Origin: Nocardia carnea
GTDB lineage: Bacteria > Actinomycetota > Actinomycetes > Mycobacteriales > Mycobacteriaceae
Direction: 5' to 3'
Assembly: GCF_029868855.1 (NCBI RefSeq)
Contig: NZ_JARWOV010000348.1
Coordinates: 1 to 49,569 of the forward strand
Length of the DNA stretch: 49,569 nucleotides
The first letter of the stretch is position 1, and each line of letters starts with the position of its first letter. The notes beneath the pieces are model-generated. The model did not search any database, was not told the origin of the DNA, and worked only from the letters and a program-made list of their open reading frames with translations. Both the position numbers and the translations under genes were made by a program. Shown piece after piece: positions 1 through 7,766 of the stretch.

Positions 1-2
1 CT

Positions 3-115
3 GGGTGGGGCCCGCCCCTGGTCTGGAGCGACGGAGCGGGGGAGCGAAGCGGAGGAGCGGAGGAGTGAAGACCAGGGGTCACGAGGGCCCCACCCTCGAG
101 CCGCGGAGCGGCTCC
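3..115 (+). repeat. Dispersed hairpin repeat, copy 1
   Basis: A compound inverted repeat. Outer arms 3-13 (gggtggggccc) and 85-95 (gggccccaccc) are perfectly complementary over 11 bp. Inner arms 15-24 (cccctggtct) and 69-78 (agaccagggg) are perfect over 10 bp and enclose a loop rich in gagcg/ggag. A second small hairpin follows at 98-114, with arms gagccgc and gcggctc around gga. The same architecture recurs at 291-372 and, inverted, at 19266-19377, so this is a repeat family. It encodes nothing recognisable. Its role (terminator, RNA structure or non-autonomous mobile element) is unknown. Confidence 0.8.
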
Positions 116-127
116 GAAATTACAGCC

Positions 128-290
128 CGACCCTTCACGGACGGTCCATCTCGAGTCCGGCAGCTGATGCGGCTCCGCCCCGCACCGCTGCCTATGAATC
201 CCACTGCGGTTGACGATGCCGAGTAGTCCAGCGGTGTTTGTGCGTACCACTCCACCTCGCCCCCATCTCTCGACGGCCTCACCTCCCTGA
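128..290 (+). repeat. Degenerate satellite units between two hairpin-repeat copies
   Basis: Non-coding. Fragments near 130-153 (cccttcacgg followed by tcca and ctcg) and 245-266 (ccactccacctcgccccc) resemble the reverse complement of the 48-bp tandem unit at 19062-19253. In both places the units lie next to a hairpin repeat, suggesting the two belong to one composite element. The similarity is read by eye and is partial. No credible gene was seen here. Confidence 0.4.
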
Positions 291-372
291 GTGGGGCCCG
301 TCCATGGTCTGGAGCGGAGGAGTGAAGACCAGGGTTAATATGGCCTCACCCCCCGAGGCGCGGATCGGCCTC
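291..372 (+). repeat. Dispersed hairpin repeat, copy 2 (short form)
   Basis: Same order of elements as copy 1 with a shortened loop. Outer arms are 291-298 (gtggggcc) and 342-349 (ggcctcac), with one G-T wobble. Inner arms are 305-310 (tggtct) and 326-331 (agacca). A trailing small hairpin has arms 355-359 (gaggc) and 368-372 (gcctc). It ends 7 bp from the stop codon of the minus-strand reductase gene, so it could act as that gene's terminator, though no T-tract follows. Confidence 0.7.
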
Positions 373-379
373 CGAGATC

Positions 380-1435
380 TCAGAACTGGATCCGCAGGTG
401 GTCCGTCACCGGCCGCGCCTGGCAGCCGAGGATATAGCCGCTTTCGATGTCCTCGGGGTCGAGGATTTCGGCGTTCTCCATTTCGACCTTGCCCTCCAGC
501 ACCGTGCAGGCGCAGGACCCGCATTCGCCTTCCTGGCAGGAGTACGGCACATCCAGGCCCTTGTCGAGCATGATGTCGACCAGGGTCTGTTTACGCGGCC
601 AGCTGAGGTTGTGCACCTCGCCATCCAGTTCCACTTCGACGGTGGCCGCGTCGGCGGCTTCCTCCGCGGAGATCTCGATGGGTGCGCTGTCGGCGAAGGG
701 GTCGCCGGCCAGGGAGTTGAAGATTTCGGCGTGGGTCCGGTTGCGCGGGACACCGAGTTGGCCGAGGGCGTCGTGGACGCCGTCCATGAACGGCTTCGGC
801 CCGCACATGAACGCCGCATAGGCGGTGTAGGGCCGGAACAGTTCGGCGAGCGCGGCGACCGTCGGCAGGCCTTGGACGGTTTCCAGCCAATGGATCACGA
901 CCAGCCGCTGCGGGTGCTTGTCCGCCAGCTCGCGCAGTTCGGCGGCGAAGATGACCGATTCGGGGTCGCGGTTGGCGTAGAACAGCACGATCCGGCCGGC
1001 GCCCCGGTCGAGCGCGGATTTGAGGATCGACATCACCGGGGTGATTCCGCTGCCGGCGGCGCAGAGCAGCAGATCGTCGTCGAGATCCTTGGGGGTGAAT
1101 ACGCCCGACGGCGGCAGTACTTCGAGTTGGTCGCCCGGTTTGATGTTGTCGCAGAGCCAGTTGGAGCCGTATCCGTCCTTGGTCCGTTTCACCGTGACCT
1201 TGGGCAGGTCGTCGGTGAAGGGGGAGCTGGCCAGCGAATAGCATCGCGCCACCGACCCGGTGCGGTCGCTGGGGATGCGCAGGGTGAGGAACTGGCCGGG
1301 CTGGTAGGCGAACTTTTCCCGGGCCTGCTCCGGTACCTCGAAGACCAGCGAGCTCGCGTCGGTGGTTTCCGCGATGACCTGGGCGACCCGCAGTACGACG
1401 GATCGTGAGCCATGGGGCACTTCGACGGTGGTCAT
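380..1435 (-). CDS. kshB: Ferredoxin-NAD(P)H reductase, KshB-type 3-ketosteroid 9-alpha-hydroxylase reductase
   Basis: 351 aa. It passes electrons from NAD(P)H through FAD and a plant-type [2Fe-2S] centre to a Rieske oxygenase; KshB does this for the steroid-ring-opening KshA. Visible in order: FAD motif RCYS (residues 64-67), nucleotide-binding GSGITPVMS (about 128-136), and a C-terminal ferredoxin domain with C300, C305, C308 and C338 (Cx4Cx2Cx29C). Start chosen at the ATG at 1435, where gagagga lies 5-6 bp upstream; an upstream ATG at 1468 would overlap the operator. A KstR-type box at 1486-1499 supports a steroid role. No kshA is in the window, so a paralogue feeding another oxygenase (such as a phenylacetate- or alkane-type system) remains possible. 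Confidence 0.85.
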   Translation of the reverse strand: MTTVEVPHGSRSVVLRVAQVIAETTDASSLVFEVPEQAREKFAYQPGQFLTLRIPSDRTGSVARCYSLASSPFTDDLPKVTVKRTKDGYGSNWLCDNIKPGDQLEVLPPSGVFTPKDLDDDLLLCAAGSGITPVMSILKSALDRGAGRIVLFYANRDPESVIFAAELRELADKHPQRLVVIHWLETVQGLPTVAALAELFRPYTAYAAFMCGPKPFMDGVHDALGQLGVPRNRTHAEIFNSLAGDPFADSAPIEISAEEAADAATVEVELDGEVHNLSWPRKQTLVDIMLDKGLDVPYSCQEGECGSCACTVLEGKVEMENAEILDPEDIESGYILGCQARPVTDHLRIQF

Positions 1436-1485
1436 CTCGTCCTCTCGACACCTGGTAGCCGACGGCATCCAGCCTACGGCAAAAC

Positions 1486-1499
1486 TAGAACGTGTTTCA
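1486..1499. promoter_or_regulatory. KstR-type operator
   Basis: tagaacgtgtttca fits the published mycobacterial KstR consensus TnnAACnnGTTnnA at every defined position. It lies 51 bp upstream of the reductase start and just past the stop of the TetR gene, where a repressor would block reductase transcription. KstR controls cholesterol catabolism genes including kshB. Binding is inferred from sequence only. Confidence 0.7.
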
Positions 1500-1502
1500 A
1501 TT

Positions 1503-2153
1503 TTAGCCTATGCCGGCCGCCTGCTGTCGAGTGAGCTGGCCCTCGAGACCGGCGACCAGCACGCCGACCCCGAAATCGTAGGAATATTTGCCGCGCAGAT
1601 CGGGCAGGTATTCCATTGCGCGGGCAACTCGCTCCGGCATCACCACATCGGGCGGGGTGTCGAGGTTGCGCGGATTCACCCGGCGGCGGCCGAACAGGTA
1701 GGTGTGGATGGTCGCGTAACCGGCCAGCACATTGCGGTCCTCGAAGCCGGCCTCGTAGAGGATCTCCATGATCGCCGCGATCAGGTCGAGCTGTTTTCCG
1801 AGCATCTGCTCGATGAGGACATCGCCCAGGCCGGGATGGCGGCGCAGGCGTTCGTCGATCTGGGCGAGCAGATCGACCAGCCGGTCCTGCCACGGCCCGG
1901 ATTCGGGTGGCGGTTTGCGGACCCCGGCCAGCGCGGCCGTGGCGACCAGGTCGAGTAGTTCGCGCTTGTCGGCGACGTAGTAGTAGGGCGCCATGGGGGA
2001 GACTCCGAGCTCGCGCGAGAGCCGCCGCATGGATAGTTTCTCCACCCCGTCGGCCCGCACCACCCGGAGCGCCGCCTCGACGATCTCCGTTTCCGAGAGG
2101 GTGCTGCCGTTGCCACCCCCGCCCCCGCTCGTCTGCATTCGCACGACTCCCAT
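1503..2153 (-). CDS. TetR/AcrR-family transcriptional regulator
   Basis: 216 aa. The N-terminal helix-turn-helix covers about residues 20-65, including LSMRRLSRELGVSPMAPYYY, a TetR recognition-helix pattern; the rest is a helical ligand-binding domain with no obvious ligand signature. The ATG at 2153 is preferred because gtagagg precedes it; a GTG two codons earlier at 2159 is possible. A glycine run (GGGGG) precedes the DNA-binding domain. It is transcribed toward kshB and is divergent from mftA. Its HTH does not resemble the mycofactocin regulator MftR as I know it, so its target (itself, kshB or the mft genes) is open. Confidence 0.85.
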   Translation of the reverse strand: MGVVRMQTSGGGGGNGSTLSETEIVEAALRVVRADGVEKLSMRRLSRELGVSPMAPYYYVADKRELLDLVATAALAGVRKPPPESGPWQDRLVDLLAQIDERLRRHPGLGDVLIEQMLGKQLDLIAAIMEILYEAGFEDRNVLAGYATIHTYLFGRRRVNPRNLDTPPDVVMPERVARAMEYLPDLRGKYSYDFGVGVLVAGLEGQLTRQQAAGIG

Positions 2154-2300
2154 TGCCACCTCTACATGCTGGGCGGCATCCGCCCGTCACGTTCTGTTCA
2201 GCTGCTTTTGCACCCGCAGTCTAGAGGTCGCGTTCCGGCGTGGGCGTTCACATTACTCGAAAACCCTTTCTTTTTGTCAGTGCATGACGTTATGGTGTGA

Positions 2301-2325
2301 CTGCGGTCGCATCCGGCGACCGCAG
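2301..2325 (+). promoter_or_regulatory. Strong hairpin in the mftA upstream region
   Basis: Perfect 10-bp arms, 2301-2310 (ctgcggtcgc) and 2316-2325 (gcgaccgcag), with loop atccg. It lies about 105 bp before the mftA start, in the divergent region between the TetR gene and mftA. It could be a protein-binding palindrome or a leader-RNA hairpin; the sequence alone does not decide. Confidence 0.5.
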
Positions 2326-2351
2326 CGCCGGCACTGTGCCACGGCTCACCG

Positions 2352-2373
2352 GCGGTATCCGAGGCGATACCGC
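2352..2373 (+). promoter_or_regulatory. Second inverted repeat upstream of mftA
   Basis: Perfect 8-bp arms gcggtatc (2352-2359) and gataccgc (2366-2373) around a 6-nt loop, 56 bp before mftA. With the hairpin at 2301-2325 it makes a two-hairpin leader or a pair of regulator sites. Confidence 0.45.
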
Positions 2374-2429
2374 GCGTCCCCGTCGTGGCGGCCCCTGGCC
2401 GGCGCAGGCGCCAATCAGTGGAGGTAGCC

Positions 2430-2579
2430 ATGGCGGACAACCGTTCCTTCGGACCGGCCGAAACCGATCACCGCGGACCGATCGGCACAGTCGAGAACCA
2501 GGTGAGCGAGGACGCTCCCATCGTCGAGGAGACCTTGATCGAAGAGGTGTCCATCGACGGTATGTGCGGCGTCTACTGA
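2430..2579 (+). CDS. mftA: Mycofactocin precursor peptide MftA
   Basis: 49 aa ribosomal precursor of the redox cofactor mycofactocin. The C-terminus ends in the family hallmark core EEVSIDGMCGVY: MftC decarboxylates the terminal tyrosine and cross-links it to the preceding valine, giving the Val-Tyr-derived core. The start at 2430 is set by the strong ribosome site tggaggtag; an in-frame ATG at 2385 would add an arginine-rich, atypical extension. It is 11 bp from the maturase gene, hence one transcript. The leader stretch of acidic residues (QVSEDAPIVEETLIEE) is typical of the part bound by the MftB recognition domain. Confidence 0.95.
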   Translation: MADNRSFGPAETDHRGPIGTVENQVSEDAPIVEETLIEEVSIDGMCGVY

Positions 2580-2590
2580 TCGGGCCGGAG

Positions 2591-4096
2591 ATGCTCGATC
2601 TGGAAACCCGCTGGCAGTTACATCCCCGCGTGGCGTTGCGGCCGGAACCCTTCGGCGCGCTGCTGTATCACTTCGGGACCCGCAAACTGTCGTTCCTGAA
2701 AAATCCGCGGATCGTCGAGATCGTGCGCTCCCTGCCCGGGCACACCTCGGCCCGCGCGGCCATCCGGGCCGCCGGTATCGGGGACTCCGCCGCCGATCCT
2801 TATGTACAGGCACTGGCGAACCTGGCCGAATCGGACATGATCCAGCAGGCACCGGAAACGGCCGCGCTCGCCGAGACCGCGCCGTTCGCCGGTGTCGGCC
2901 CCGCCGATCCGGCGGTCCGGCTGGTGGATCGGTTCGAATCCGGGCTGGCAGCACCGATCTGTCTCACCTGGGAACTCACCTATGCATGCAACCTTTCGTG
3001 CGTGCACTGCCTGTCCTCCTCGGGCCGGCGGGATCCGAACGAACTCAGCACCGAGCAGTGCAAGGCGCTGATCGACGAGTTCCAGCGGATGCAGGTGTTC
3101 TACGTGAACATCGGCGGTGGTGAGCCGACCGTGCGCCCGGATTTCTGGGAACTGGTGGACTACGCGACCTCCCACGATGTGGGCGTGAAGTTCTCCACGA
3201 ACGGTGTGCGTATCACTCCGGAGGTCGCCCAGCGGCTGGCCGCGAGCGACTATGTGGACGTCCAGATCTCGCTGGACGGTGCCGATGCCGAGGTGAACGA
3301 CGCGGTCCGGGGGCCGGGATCCTACGATACGGCGATCCGTGCGCTCGAGAACCTGGCGAACGCCGGATTCAAGGACGCGAAACTGTCCGTGGTCGCCACG
3401 CGGCACAATATCGACCAGCTCGATCTGTTCAAGGAGATCGCCGATCGTTACGGCGCCACTCTGCGGCTCACCCGGCTGCGGCCGTCGGGTCGCGGTGCGG
3501 ACGTCTGGGACGAACTGCATCCGCTGCCGGAACAGCAGCGGACTCTCTACGACTGGCTGGTCCGCAACGGCGAAGGCGTACTCACCGGCGATTCGTTCTT
3601 CCACCTCTCCGCATACGGTCAGGCTCTCCCGGGTCTGAACATGTGCGGGGCCGGCCGGGTGGTGTGCCTGGTGGATCCGCTCGGCGACGTCTACGCCTGC
3701 CCGTTCGCGATCCACGAGCGGTTCCATGCCGGAAACGTCGTCACCGACGGCGGTTTCGCCACGGTATGGTGGGAATCGGAGCTGTTCAACGAGTTGCGCG
3801 AGCCCAGCGGTGGGGGTGCGTGCACCAAATGCGCGCATTACGACTCCTGCCGCGGCGGGTGTATGGCGGCGAAGTTCTTCACCGGACTGCCCGCCGACGG
3901 CCCGGATCCGGAATGCGTTCAGGGTTACGGGGAAGCGGCGCTGGCCGATACCGGGCGGGTCATCCCACGTCCGGCAGTCGACCATTCGCGCAAGAGCACC
4001 CCGCGCCGGTCGCGTTCGGGCGGACCTGTTCCGCTGACGTTGCTGCCCCCGGCGAAACGTCCGGCTCGGGCCTGTGACGAGAGCCCGCTCGTGTGA
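2591..4096 (+). CDS. mftC: Fused MftB peptide chaperone and MftC radical SAM maturase
   Basis: 501 aa in one uninterrupted frame. Residues 1 to about 100 are an MftB-type recognition element (RPEPFGALLYHFGTRKLSFL, then SDMIQQ). A linker of about 20 residues leads to MftC, beginning near VRLVDRFESGLAAPICLTW. The radical SAM CX3CX2C is C133, C137 and C140 (YACNLSCVHC), followed by IGGGEPTVRPDF. The SPASM-like C-terminal cysteines are in MCGAGRVVC, VYACPFAI, ACTKCAHYDSCRGGC and DPECVQ. The enzyme decarboxylates and cyclises the MftA C-terminus using S-adenosylmethionine. MftB and MftC are normally separate proteins. No ATG lies in the linker apart from the one in SDMIQQ, which belongs to MftB. 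A single-base error joining two overlapping genes cannot be excluded. Confidence 0.9.
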   Translation: MLDLETRWQLHPRVALRPEPFGALLYHFGTRKLSFLKNPRIVEIVRSLPGHTSARAAIRAAGIGDSAADPYVQALANLAESDMIQQAPETAALAETAPFAGVGPADPAVRLVDRFESGLAAPICLTWELTYACNLSCVHCLSSSGRRDPNELSTEQCKALIDEFQRMQVFYVNIGGGEPTVRPDFWELVDYATSHDVGVKFSTNGVRITPEVAQRLAASDYVDVQISLDGADAEVNDAVRGPGSYDTAIRALENLANAGFKDAKLSVVATRHNIDQLDLFKEIADRYGATLRLTRLRPSGRGADVWDELHPLPEQQRTLYDWLVRNGEGVLTGDSFFHLSAYGQALPGLNMCGAGRVVCLVDPLGDVYACPFAIHERFHAGNVVTDGGFATVWWESELFNELREPSGGGACTKCAHYDSCRGGCMAAKFFTGLPADGPDPECVQGYGEAALADTGRVIPRPAVDHSRKSTPRRSRSGGPVPLTLLPPAKRPARACDESPLV

Positions 4097-4111
4097 AAAT
4101 TATTGGATGAC

Positions 4112-4153
4112 ACCGCCCCGAGTGACGATAGCCGGATCGTTGCCCGGGGCGGT
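4112..4153 (+). terminator. Nested hairpin downstream of the mftB-mftC fusion
   Basis: Outer arms accgccccg (4112-4120) and cggggcggt (4145-4153) are perfect over 9 bp. An inner stem acgat (4125-4129) and atcgt (4136-4140) closes a 6-nt loop. It sits 15 bp after the maturase stop and 102 bp before mftF. With no clear T-tract it may be a partial terminator or processing site lowering mftF/mftG expression. Confidence 0.5.
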
Positions 4154-4254
4154 TCCTTATGTCCGCGCTACCGCTCCGGTGACCCATTTCATGACTGTGT
4201 CCACCGTCGTTCGGCAAAATTCTCCCGAACGAAACACTTTTTCCCGGACTGCTG

Positions 4255-5691
4255 ATGTCTCGTAACGAATCGGCAGTTACCATCCGTGGAATGCGCCATG
4301 ATCGCCTGCCCGACGGATTCGGGGTGCGGATCGACCCACGGGTACGCGCATACTCGGGGGGACGCATCCTGATCGGTGGCTCACCCGCTCGTTTGCTGCG
4401 ACTCGCGCCCGAGGCCGCGGAAATGATCGGCGACGGCTACCTGGAAGTGGACGGCCCGAAATCTGCGGTGGTTGCCAGACGGCTACTGGATTCCGGTGTC
4501 GCCAATCCCCGGCCGCGGCTGCTGCCGAAACCGGAAGACGTCACCGTCATCGTTCCGCTGCACAACAACCCCGACGGTCTGCGGCGGCTGCTCGCAACCC
4601 TGAGCGGGCGGACGGTCATCGTGGTCGACGACGGTTCCGACGAACCGGTCCAGGTGCCCGACGAACACGGCCGCCGGTGCCAGGTGAAGGTACTGCGTCA
4701 CGAGCAGCGGCGCGGTCCGGCGGCGGCCCGCAATACCGGCCTGCGTGCCGCGTCCACCCAATTCGTGGCCTTCCTGGATTCCGATGTGGTGCCGCGCAGC
4801 GGCTGGCTAGAGGTGATGCTGGGGCATTTCAGCGATCCGCAGGTGGCGCTGGTGGCCCCGCGGATCGTCGCACTGGACCCGGAATCCACCACGCTTGCCC
4901 GCTACGAGCACACCCGGTCTTCCCTGGACCTGGGCCGGCGGGAATCCGCGGTGCAATCCGGCGGTGTCGTCTCCTACGTCCCCAGCGCCGCACTGCTCGT
5001 GCGTCGTACGGTGCTCGAAGCCGAGGGCGGATTCGACGAGAGTATGCAGGTGGCCGAGGATGTCGACCTGTGCTGGCGGCTGGAGCGGGCCGGCTGGCGG
5101 TTGCGCTACGAACCGGCGGCGCACGTGGCCCACGATCATCGGGTCTCGTTCCGGGAATGGTTCCGCCGCAAATTGTTCTACGGCACCGGCGCCGCGCCGC
5201 TGAGCCGGCGGCACGCCGGGAAGGTTTCGCCGCTGCAGATACCGAAATGGACCGCGCTGTCCGCGATCTTCCTGGCGACCCGGAACCGCTGGGGCCTGCT
5301 GGCCGCGGTACTTACCCTGCTGGTGCCGCTGCGCCGGCTGCGGATCGCCTTCGCCGGCGTGGACAACCCGACCGGGGTCGCCGCGATCTATGTCGCCCGC
5401 GGTTTCTTCGCCGGGCTGTGGCGGCTGTCCTCGGCCATGTTCCGCCACTACTGGCCGATAACCCTTGCGGCGATGCTGTTCTCCCGCCGGGTCCGCCAGA
5501 CCGCGCTGACCTTGGCCCTCGCCGAGGGCGCGGTCGACTGGTACACCCATCGTGAGCCGGGAGGCCTGGACCCGCTGCGCTATATCGCCTACCGGCGGAT
5601 CGACGATATCGGGTACGGCACCGGTCTCTGGCTGGGTGTGTGGCGGGCCGGCAGCCCGGCCGCCCTGAGACCCACCGCCCCACCCCGGTAG
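4255..5691 (+). CDS. mftF: Mycofactocin glycosyltransferase MftF
   Basis: 478 aa. A family 2 GT-A glycosyltransferase that adds the beta-1,4-glucan chain to mycofactocin. After an MftF-type N-terminal region (LPDGFGVRIDPRVR...LLGGSP-like ILIGGSPARLLRL) comes VTVIVPLHNNP and VIVVDDGSDEP (nucleotide-sugar binding), AARNTGLRAA, the DxD-type FLDSDVVP, and the catalytic-region motif QVAEDVDLCWRLERAGW. The C-terminal third is hydrophobic and probably membrane-associated. No good ribosome site precedes the ATG at 4255; an internal ATG at 4291 (MRHDRLPDGF) better matches where mycobacterial MftF begins. It follows the maturase directly: mftD and mftE, normally between mftC and mftF, are absent. Confidence 0.9.
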   Translation: MSRNESAVTIRGMRHDRLPDGFGVRIDPRVRAYSGGRILIGGSPARLLRLAPEAAEMIGDGYLEVDGPKSAVVARRLLDSGVANPRPRLLPKPEDVTVIVPLHNNPDGLRRLLATLSGRTVIVVDDGSDEPVQVPDEHGRRCQVKVLRHEQRRGPAAARNTGLRAASTQFVAFLDSDVVPRSGWLEVMLGHFSDPQVALVAPRIVALDPESTTLARYEHTRSSLDLGRRESAVQSGGVVSYVPSAALLVRRTVLEAEGGFDESMQVAEDVDLCWRLERAGWRLRYEPAAHVAHDHRVSFREWFRRKLFYGTGAAPLSRRHAGKVSPLQIPKWTALSAIFLATRNRWGLLAAVLTLLVPLRRLRIAFAGVDNPTGVAAIYVARGFFAGLWRLSSAMFRHYWPITLAAMLFSRRVRQTALTLALAEGAVDWYTHREPGGLDPLRYIAYRRIDDIGYGTGLWLGVWRAGSPAALRPTAPPR

Positions 5692-5705
5692 CGGGGGCGG
5701 ACACC

Positions 5706-7169
5706 ATGGTGGACACGCTGATCATCGGTGGTGGAAGTGCCGGTTCGGTGCTGGCCGCGCGGCTGAGTGAGGACCCGGGCCATACCGTGCGTCTCGTGGA
5801 AGCCGGTAGCCATCGCCGGTCGGTGGCCGATTTCCCGCCCGAACTCGCCGACAGCGCCGTGCTGCCGGTGGGCGGCGAGGCACCCTGGCTGTGGCGGTAT
5901 CCCGTGGCGCTCACCCCGGAACTGCCGGGGCAGATCGTGCGCGGTCGCGGGATCGGCGGTTCGGGTGCGGTGAACGGCTGCTACTTCATCCGGGCCGCGG
6001 CCCGCGATTTCGCGGCCTGGAGCCGGGAGGCGGGCACGCTCGCCTGGGATTTCGAGGAAGTGCTGCCGTACTTCCGGTCGCTCGAGAACGACGAGGACTA
6101 CGGCGACCACGCCGGGCACAGCCGGACGGGCCCGGTACCGGTGCGCCGGATCACCCGGCCCAGCCGGCTGGCCCAGGAATTCGCCGCCACGTGCCTGGAT
6201 CTCGGTTTCGGTGAGGTGCCCGACTGGAATGCGCTGCCCGGCGGGCCGGATACCGGAGTCGGTCCGGTGCCGTGCACGATCGGGCCGCCGGATGCTTCGG
6301 GACGGCATCGGCGCGTCGGTCCGGCGCATTCGTATCTGCTGCCCGCGCTGGCGCGACCGAATCTGATCGTCCGGGGCGACACCCTGGCGACTCGCCTGCG
6401 GTTCGCGGGTAACCGGATCGTCGGGGCGGAGTGCCTGTCCGAAGGGAAACTCGAGACGATCCACGCCGATCGGGTGGTGTTGTGTGCCGGCGCGATCGAA
6501 TCCGCCGCGTTGCTCCTGCGTTCCGGTATCGGGCCCGCCGACCAACTCGCCGAGCTGGGGATTCCGGTGGTGGTCGCGGCACCGGTCGGTCAGTGGGCCG
6601 TCGATCATCCCGAGATCGGTATCGAGTACCGGCATCCCGCGCCGGCAGGTGCCGCGGTCCCGCTGGAGTATGTGCTCGGGTTCGACGATATCGAGATCCG
6701 GCCCTATACGGTCGCCTTCGCTCCCGGTGTGCACCGGATGGGCGTCACTCTGATGCGGCCGACGAGTTCGGGCCGGGTCCGGTTGACCGGCCTCGATCCG
6801 TTCACGCCACCGCTGATCGAGCAGGGCTATCTCGCCACGGCCGCCGACCGTTCGCGCCTGCGGGCGGCCGTGGGACTGGCCGGCAAGATCCTGGACGTGA
6901 TGTCCGCGCACTGGTCCGGCGGGACGGACGAGGGTGCGATCTCCGATCATTGGTTGTCCGAACGCCTCGGATCCTCTCAGCATCTGTCCGGTACCTGCCG
7001 GATGGGCCGGGCGGACGATCCCCGGGCGGTGGTCGACGAGCGGTGCCGGGTGCACGGGGTGGACGGGCTGTCCGTGGTGGATCTCTCGGTGGTACCGGTC
7101 CCCCTCAGCCGCGGGCCGCATGCGACGGTGGTGCTGCTCGCCGAACGCGCCACGGCGGATCTGCGCTGA
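5706..7169 (+). CDS. mftG: Mycofactocin-associated GMC oxidoreductase MftG
   Basis: 487 aa FAD enzyme of the glucose-methanol-choline family. MftG reoxidises mycofactocinol, linking mycofactocin-dependent alcohol oxidation to respiration in mycobacteria. The N-terminal dinucleotide motif is IIGGGSAGSVLAARLSED with VEAG closing the Rossmann fold; GRGIGGSGAVNG is the GMC signature; the C-terminus has HLSGTCRMG and DLSVVPVPLSRGPHATVVLLAERA around the active-site histidine. The ATG at 5706 is preferred, preceded by gcgggggcgg, 14 bp after mftF. Earlier in-frame starts overlap mftF and add a non-homologous arginine-rich stretch. Confidence 0.9.
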   Translation: MVDTLIIGGGSAGSVLAARLSEDPGHTVRLVEAGSHRRSVADFPPELADSAVLPVGGEAPWLWRYPVALTPELPGQIVRGRGIGGSGAVNGCYFIRAAARDFAAWSREAGTLAWDFEEVLPYFRSLENDEDYGDHAGHSRTGPVPVRRITRPSRLAQEFAATCLDLGFGEVPDWNALPGGPDTGVGPVPCTIGPPDASGRHRRVGPAHSYLLPALARPNLIVRGDTLATRLRFAGNRIVGAECLSEGKLETIHADRVVLCAGAIESAALLLRSGIGPADQLAELGIPVVVAAPVGQWAVDHPEIGIEYRHPAPAGAAVPLEYVLGFDDIEIRPYTVAFAPGVHRMGVTLMRPTSSGRVRLTGLDPFTPPLIEQGYLATAADRSRLRAAVGLAGKILDVMSAHWSGGTDEGAISDHWLSERLGSSQHLSGTCRMGRADDPRAVVDERCRVHGVDGLSVVDLSVVPVPLSRGPHATVVLLAERATADLR

Positions 7170-7766
7170 GCTCGCCGCCCGGAAACGATGGCGCGCTGAA
7201 CATCTCGAATTCCATCTGCGCTATTCGATACATGTACCGGCTATTGTCGCGCTAACGTCGTCCGGGCGAGCGCCGGGCGGCGGACAACGCCGCAGCTCCG
7301 CCGGGTGGCGCCACTGGTGCGGCTACGGTACTTTCCTCCGGTGCGGTACGCCGGTCGGGTGCCTCGCCGCCCGGATCACCTGATCCGAGGGGCCGCGAGA
7401 TATCGACCGCGGACCGCCCGCCCACGGGTGCGGCCACCGGTTTTCGCCGCACCTCGACAGCCTGTGCCGGGACAACCGGTCTGGTAGGTGAGCTGTATCG
7501 GTCGGGGATACAGCTCACCGGGTGGGCCGGGCGAAATACCAAGTGGCACCGTGCAATATTGCGTCTCCATTTTCGACACCCCGACCGGATCTCCCCGGTT
7601 ATCTCCCTCCGAGCAAGTACTCTGGTCCCTCGGGAGGCCCGCCGCGGCAACGCGATCCGGCCCCCGGGAATCCGCACCCGGCGCCGAACACCGGGGAAGG
7701 TACGGCGCCGGTGCGGACGGTCCCAGCGAACTTCCCGCGACCCCTGGTGTCCTGCGACGATCCGGT
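7170..7766. other. Convergent intergenic region without a credible gene
   Basis: About 600 bp between mftG (plus) and the ABC permease (minus). Only arginine/proline-rich frames of shadow type are present. The one clear structure is the 13-bp-arm hairpin at 7487-7519. Confidence 0.6.
7487..7519. terminator. Large symmetric hairpin between convergent operons
   Basis: Perfect 13-bp arms ggtgagctgtatc (7487-7499) and gatacagctcacc (7507-7519) with a 7-nt loop. It lies between two converging transcription units, so it may serve as a bidirectional terminator. No T-tract flanks it, which is usual in high-GC actinobacteria. Confidence 0.65.

Noticed and set aside
398..1408. 336-residue plus-strand open frame opposite kshB
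   Set aside because: Mirror of a gene with unambiguous FAD, NAD and 2Fe-2S motifs.
1503..2153. TetR gene as mftR
   Set aside because: It is divergent from mftA like mftR, but its helix-turn-helix (SPMAPYYYVADKREL) does not resemble the MftR pattern (SRRTFFRYF) I know.
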